Below, piece after piece: positions 7,069-9,939 of a DNA stretch of 9,939 nucleotides. Source of the DNA: an uncultured Lachnospiraceae bacterium (GTDB taxonomy: Bacteria > Bacillota > Clostridia > Lachnospirales > Lachnospiraceae); the NCBI GenBank assembly GCA_934351255.1, contig CAKRJH010000026.1, positions 1 to 9,939 of the forward strand, written 5' to 3'. The notes under the pieces were generated by a model. That model saw nothing but the letters and a program-made list of their open reading frames with translations, did not search any database and was not told the DNA's origin. Position 1 is the first letter of the stretch, and each line of letters starts with the position of its first letter. Both the position numbers and the translations under genes were made by a program.

Positions 7069-7074
7069 ATTATA
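7069..7074 (-). promoter_or_regulatory. Possible minus-strand -10 box
   Basis: The complement reads TATAAT exactly, about 45 bases upstream of the minus-strand ATG at 7023, but no good -35 lies 16-18 bases further up. It is listed because it agrees with the ribosome binding site and start codon below it. Confidence 0.25.
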
Positions 7075-7105
7075 CATAAAATCGTGGGAAAAGGCTATTC
7101 TTGTA

Positions 7106-7134
7106 TTGTTTTTTGGAAAAATCTTGGCTATAAT
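7106..7134 (+). promoter_or_regulatory. Promoter of the AAA+ ATPase gene
   Basis: TTGTTT (7106-7111) and a perfect TATAAT (7129-7134) are separated by 17 bases. Transcription would start near 7141, giving a leader of about 48 bases to ATG 7189 and placing the start at the first of two tandem near-palindromes. Confidence 0.65.
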
Positions 7135-7139
7135 AATAC

Positions 7140-7167
7140 CAAATCACGATTTGCTAAATCACGATTA
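7140..7167. promoter_or_regulatory. Tandem near-palindromic operator-like sites
   Basis: CAAATCACGATTTG (7140-7153) is a palindrome with a two-base centre. An almost identical copy, AAATCACGATTA, follows at 7156-7167, so an 11-base word (AAATCACGATT) repeats with a 15-base period. A further related word in the opposite orientation, AAAATCGTG, lies at 7078-7086, upstream of the -35. The location at the predicted transcription start suggests repressor binding; the regulator is not identified. Confidence 0.5.
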
Positions 7168-7188
7168 GATATAGACGGAGGCGGTTTT

Positions 7189-8652
7189 ATGTTTATTGGC
7201 AGAGAAGCGGAACTGAGATTTCTGAATGACAAATATGAAACAGAAGGTGGACAGCTTGTCGTTTTGTATGGAAGACGGCGAGTGGGTAAAACGGAAACGC
7301 TCAGAGAGTTTTGCAAGGGGAAACCCCATCTCTTTTTTTCGTGTACACAGACGACTGACAGAGTACAGCTTCAGAAGTTTTCCAGACAGATCCTGAAAGA
7401 GGGGATACCGGCGGGAAATTATATTACGGAATTTGATGATTGGGAAAAAGCGATTGGTGCCATTCTCGATCTGCCATATGGAGACCGGAAGAAACTGCTT
7501 ATCATAGATGAATTTCCGTATATGTGCAAAGGGAACAAAAGTATTCCTTCTATTTTGCAAAATCTGTGGGATGCAAAACTTCGAGATGCCAATGTTATGA
7601 TCGTGTTGTGTGGCAGCGCAATGAGTTTTATTGAAAAGGAATTGCTTGCCGAAAAAAATCCTCTTTACGGTCGTGCAACCGGGATATATAAGATGAAGGA
7701 AATGGGATTTTATGATGTCATTAAATTTTTCCCGGAATATTCGGAGCGTGATAAAGTAATTACGTATGCGGTTCTCGGTGGCATTCCTCATTATTTGAGG
7801 CAGTGGAATCCAAAGTTTACAGTAGCGGAGAACATTAAGCGTAACATTTTGACCAAGGGCTGTATTTTGTACAGTGAGGTTGAGTTCCTGCTTCATCAGG
7901 AACTTCGTGAAACTCCGGTCTATAACTCTATCATCGAGGCTGTGGCTCTTGGCAATACCACGTTAAATACGATTAGTCAGAAGTCGTTAGTTGAGGATTC
8001 TTCGAAGACAAGTGTATATTTGAAGAATCTGATAGAACTTGGAATTGTGGAACGTGAATTTTCTGTTGACGCGAAAGTGAAGGAACAGGCGAATGGAAAC
8101 AGAGGAACCTATAAGCTGACGGATAATTTTTTCCGTTTTTGGTATGCGTTTGGATTTGCGAACTTTTCACAGCTTGAGGATGGGGATGTTGATGGAGTGT
8201 ATCAATATATTGTAGAACCGGCACTTCATGAATTTGCGGCCTTTACGTTTGAGGATGTCTGTCGTGAATTTGTCCGGGAAATGCAGAAAAAGAATATGTT
8301 ACCATTCCGATATTCCAAGATGGGACGCTGGACAGGAAAAACAACGGTACGAGATAAGAATGCGGACAACGGACTCCGGATTGCAGAAACGGAAATTGAC
8401 CTTTTGTGTATTGATCGGACAGGAGACAACTATATGGTTGGAGAATGTAAATTCAAAAAGGAGCCTTTTACCTATACGGAATATCTCAACACCTTGTCAA
8501 AGCTGACTCCACTGAAGGAAAAAGCACAGTTTTATTATGCATTGTTTTCGGAAAATGGATTTGATGAAAAAATACTGGAAGAGGCAGAAGCCAATAATAC
8601 ACTGGTCTATGATCTTCCGCAGATAGTGAATTGTAATGATACTATGAAATGA
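7189..8652 (+). CDS. AAA+ ATPase with C-terminal PD-(D/E)xK (DUF234) domain
   Basis: A 487-residue protein of the archaeal-type ATPase family (ATPase_2, COG1672) with a C-terminal DUF234 region. Residues 1-10 (MFIGREAELR) are the usual opening. Walker A is GRRRVGKT at 28-35, Walker B is LLIIDE at 103-108, and a sensor-1-like strand, IVLCGSAMSF, lies at 138-147. A winged helix segment (about 255-290) follows, then the DUF234 part. There E402-x-D404 and E419-x-K421 (ETEIDLL, GECKFKK) form a nuclease-fold active-site pattern. All key ATPase residues are present, so the protein looks active and intact. ATG 7189 has GGAGG (7177-7181) 7 bases upstream; upstream in-frame codons overlap the promoter. 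The biological role of this widespread family is not established; DNA processing, defence or toxin-like roles have been considered. It stands alone, with its own promoter. Confidence 0.9.
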   Translation: MFIGREAELRFLNDKYETEGGQLVVLYGRRRVGKTETLREFCKGKPHLFFSCTQTTDRVQLQKFSRQILKEGIPAGNYITEFDDWEKAIGAILDLPYGDRKKLLIIDEFPYMCKGNKSIPSILQNLWDAKLRDANVMIVLCGSAMSFIEKELLAEKNPLYGRATGIYKMKEMGFYDVIKFFPEYSERDKVITYAVLGGIPHYLRQWNPKFTVAENIKRNILTKGCILYSEVEFLLHQELRETPVYNSIIEAVALGNTTLNTISQKSLVEDSSKTSVYLKNLIELGIVEREFSVDAKVKEQANGNRGTYKLTDNFFRFWYAFGFANFSQLEDGDVDGVYQYIVEPALHEFAAFTFEDVCREFVREMQKKNMLPFRYSKMGRWTGKTTVRDKNADNGLRIAETEIDLLCIDRTGDNYMVGECKFKKEPFTYTEYLNTLSKLTPLKEKAQFYYALFSENGFDEKILEEAEANNTLVYDLPQIVNCNDTMK

Positions 8653-8691
8653 AATAGGATGACCGGTTTGGCAGGAAATGGAGATGGCAGG

Positions 8692-9861
8692 ATGAAGATT
8701 GTTGTTGCAACGGATTCGTTTAAGGGAAGCATGACCTCGCTCGAAGCCGGCAATGCGGTGAAACAGGGGATCCTGGAAGTGCATCCCGGATGGAATGTGA
8801 CAGTATATCCGGTGGCAGATGGCGGTGAGGGAACGGTTGAGGCACTGACGTATCGTCAGGCAGTCACGAAGCGTGATTGTGTTGTGGCAGGGCCATTGGG
8901 CGAGCGCATCGAAGCATCGTATCTATGGTATGAGCGTGGCCAGGAGAAAACTGCGGTGATCGAAATGGCACAGGCGGCCGGACTGCCTATGGTGCCGGAA
9001 AAGCTGCGGAATCCATTATACACCACGACCTATGGAGTTGGAGAAATAATCCGGGATGCGATCGATCAGGGGTGCCGGAAGTTTATCATTGGGATCGGAG
9101 GCAGTGCCACGAATGATGCCGGAGTCGGCATGCTGCAGGCACTTGGCTATCATTTTTGGGATGAGCATGGACAGGAAGTTTCTTTTGGAGCAGCCGGCCT
9201 GGCGAAGATCGAGGAGACAGGATTTGATGATGTGGTCGAAGAATTGGCTGATTGCCGGTTTCAGATTGCCTGCGATGTGAAGAATCCCCTGGTGGGTGCA
9301 CTGGGCTGCAGTGCGGTATACGGGCCTCAAAAAGGGGCCACGGAGCAGGACATTGAGGTGATGGACCGCTGGATGGAGTGTTTTGCGGATCTGGTGGAAC
9401 AGACTGCCCGGCAGGGTGAAAGCATGCTTCGTCCGGGAGGAAACCGGAATACGCCGGGAGCAGGAGCAGCCGGTGGCCTGGGATATGCGTTTCTGATGTT
9501 TCTGGGCGGCGTGTTGCGGCCGGGCATTGATATTGTATTAGATGAGACCGGACTGGCGGAAGAGATCGCCGGGGCTGATCTTGTGATTACCGGAGAGGGG
9601 CGGATGGACGCACAGACCCTGATGGGAAAGACGCCTGTCGGTGTGGCCGGACTGGCCCGAAAGCATGGCATACCGGTGGTCGCTGTGGCCGGGTGCTTCG
9701 GGGAGGGCGTGGAGCAGTGCAGGGAGAGTGGACTGTTTCGGGACTGCATAGCTGTCGATGCTATATTGTCGGAGCAGGAGAGAGCGGGTGCTATGAACAC
9801 GCAGAATGCGGTCAGAAATCTGCGGGAGTTGGTGCGGCAATATTTTGCAGACCGGGCTTGA
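8692..9861 (+). CDS. glxK: Glycerate kinase, type I (GlxK/GarK family)
   Basis: A 389-residue cytoplasmic enzyme that phosphorylates D-glycerate with ATP to a phosphoglycerate (2-phosphoglycerate in the best-studied members), feeding lower glycolysis. Family marks include the start MKIVVATDSFKGSMTSLEAG, PVADGGEGTVEAL, IGIGGSATNDAGVGMLQALG, NTPGAGAAGGLGYAF and ADLVITGEGRMDAQTLMGKT. The length is normal for the family. ATG 8692 is preferred because GGAGA (8680-8684) lies 7 bases upstream; an in-frame ATG at 8659 has G residues touching the start codon and would add 11 atypical residues. It begins 39 bases after the ATPase gene and no promoter is evident between them, so read-through is possible, yet the gene is visibly more GC-rich (many GCC, GGC and CTG codons) than the ATPase gene, suggesting a different history. 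The gene following it starts 13 bases downstream. Confidence 0.95.
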   Translation: MKIVVATDSFKGSMTSLEAGNAVKQGILEVHPGWNVTVYPVADGGEGTVEALTYRQAVTKRDCVVAGPLGERIEASYLWYERGQEKTAVIEMAQAAGLPMVPEKLRNPLYTTTYGVGEIIRDAIDQGCRKFIIGIGGSATNDAGVGMLQALGYHFWDEHGQEVSFGAAGLAKIEETGFDDVVEELADCRFQIACDVKNPLVGALGCSAVYGPQKGATEQDIEVMDRWMECFADLVEQTARQGESMLRPGGNRNTPGAGAAGGLGYAFLMFLGGVLRPGIDIVLDETGLAEEIAGADLVITGEGRMDAQTLMGKTPVGVAGLARKHGIPVVAVAGCFGEGVEQCRESGLFRDCIAVDAILSEQERAGAMNTQNAVRNLRELVRQYFADRA

Positions 9862-9874
9862 AGGAGGGATCAAT

Positions 9875-9939
9875 ATGCTTCAATTGAAAAAAGCGGTAGC
9901 GAAAGATCTGGAACAGATCATGAAGATCTACAGGTGTGC
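9875..9939 (+). CDS. Probable GNAT acetyltransferase, 5' end only
   Basis: An ATG at 9875 follows AAGGAGGGA (9861-9869) at good spacing and opens a frame that runs off the window after 21 codons. The visible sequence, MLQLKKAVAKDLEQIMKIYR, matches the usual first strand and helix of GCN5-related N-acetyltransferases (L-K-x-A-x-x-x-D-L-x-x-I). The acetyl-CoA binding motif lies beyond the window, so the substrate cannot be inferred. The 13-base gap after the glycerate kinase stop suggests one operon. Confidence 0.6.
   Translation, partial: MLQLKKAVAKDLEQIMKIYRC

Noticed and set aside
7165..7896. 243-codon minus-strand open frame
   Set aside because: It is antisense to the conserved ATPase motifs of the + strand gene; no supporting signals.
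9327..9873. Minus-strand open frames in the glycerate kinase gene
   Set aside because: They arise from the GC-rich codon use of the real gene and show no family features.

Overview
The window looks like chromosomal DNA of a gut-type Clostridia, most likely Lachnospiraceae. This rests on AGGAGG-type ribosome binding sites ahead of nearly every gene, moderate to low GC, a secreted protein ending in BspA-like leucine-rich repeats, a GT8 glycosyltransferase, an SdpI-family membrane protein and a type I glycerate kinase. Species cannot be named from the sequence alone. All supported genes lie on the + strand, except one weak minus-strand candidate.

Layout. Positions 1-441 hold no convincing gene. 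They carry three consecutive hairpin repeats (121-247) whose arms covary, followed by a likely promoter overlapped by a perfect 11-bp inverted repeat (362-394). A small SdpI-family membrane protein follows (442-819), closed by a stem-loop (837-879). After a short stretch that may be a coding remnant, a two-gene unit follows: a GT8 glycosyltransferase (1034-1930) and, overlapping it by 8 bases, a 1198-residue secreted multidomain surface protein (1923-5519). A strong intrinsic terminator (5557-5613) closes this unit.

The next unit (5678-6897) is a HipBA/CtkA-like pair. The first gene joins a helix-turn-helix domain to what looks like the HipA N-terminal subdomain. Four bases later comes the kinase gene, whose start and catalytic half lie in different frames across a junction near 6350-6356, so the kinase looks broken by an internal deletion. 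Downstream is a 291-base gap (6898-7188) with a possible minus-strand mini-gene, a + strand promoter and two tandem near-palindromes. These precede an AAA+ ATPase fused to a PD-(D/E)xK nuclease-like domain (7189-8652). A visibly more GC-rich glycerate kinase (8692-9861) and the first 21 codons of a probable GNAT acetyltransferase (from 9875) end the window.

How the genes may work together. The GT8 enzyme and the surface protein are translationally coupled, which suggests, without proving, that the enzyme glycosylates the surface protein or a partner at the envelope. The HTH protein probably represses its own promoter and is now left with a disabled kinase. SdpI-like, HipA-like and ATPase-nuclease genes side by side suggest an accessory region of stress, immunity or defence genes between more ordinary metabolic genes. 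No CRISPR array, tRNA, rRNA or intact insertion sequence was seen.
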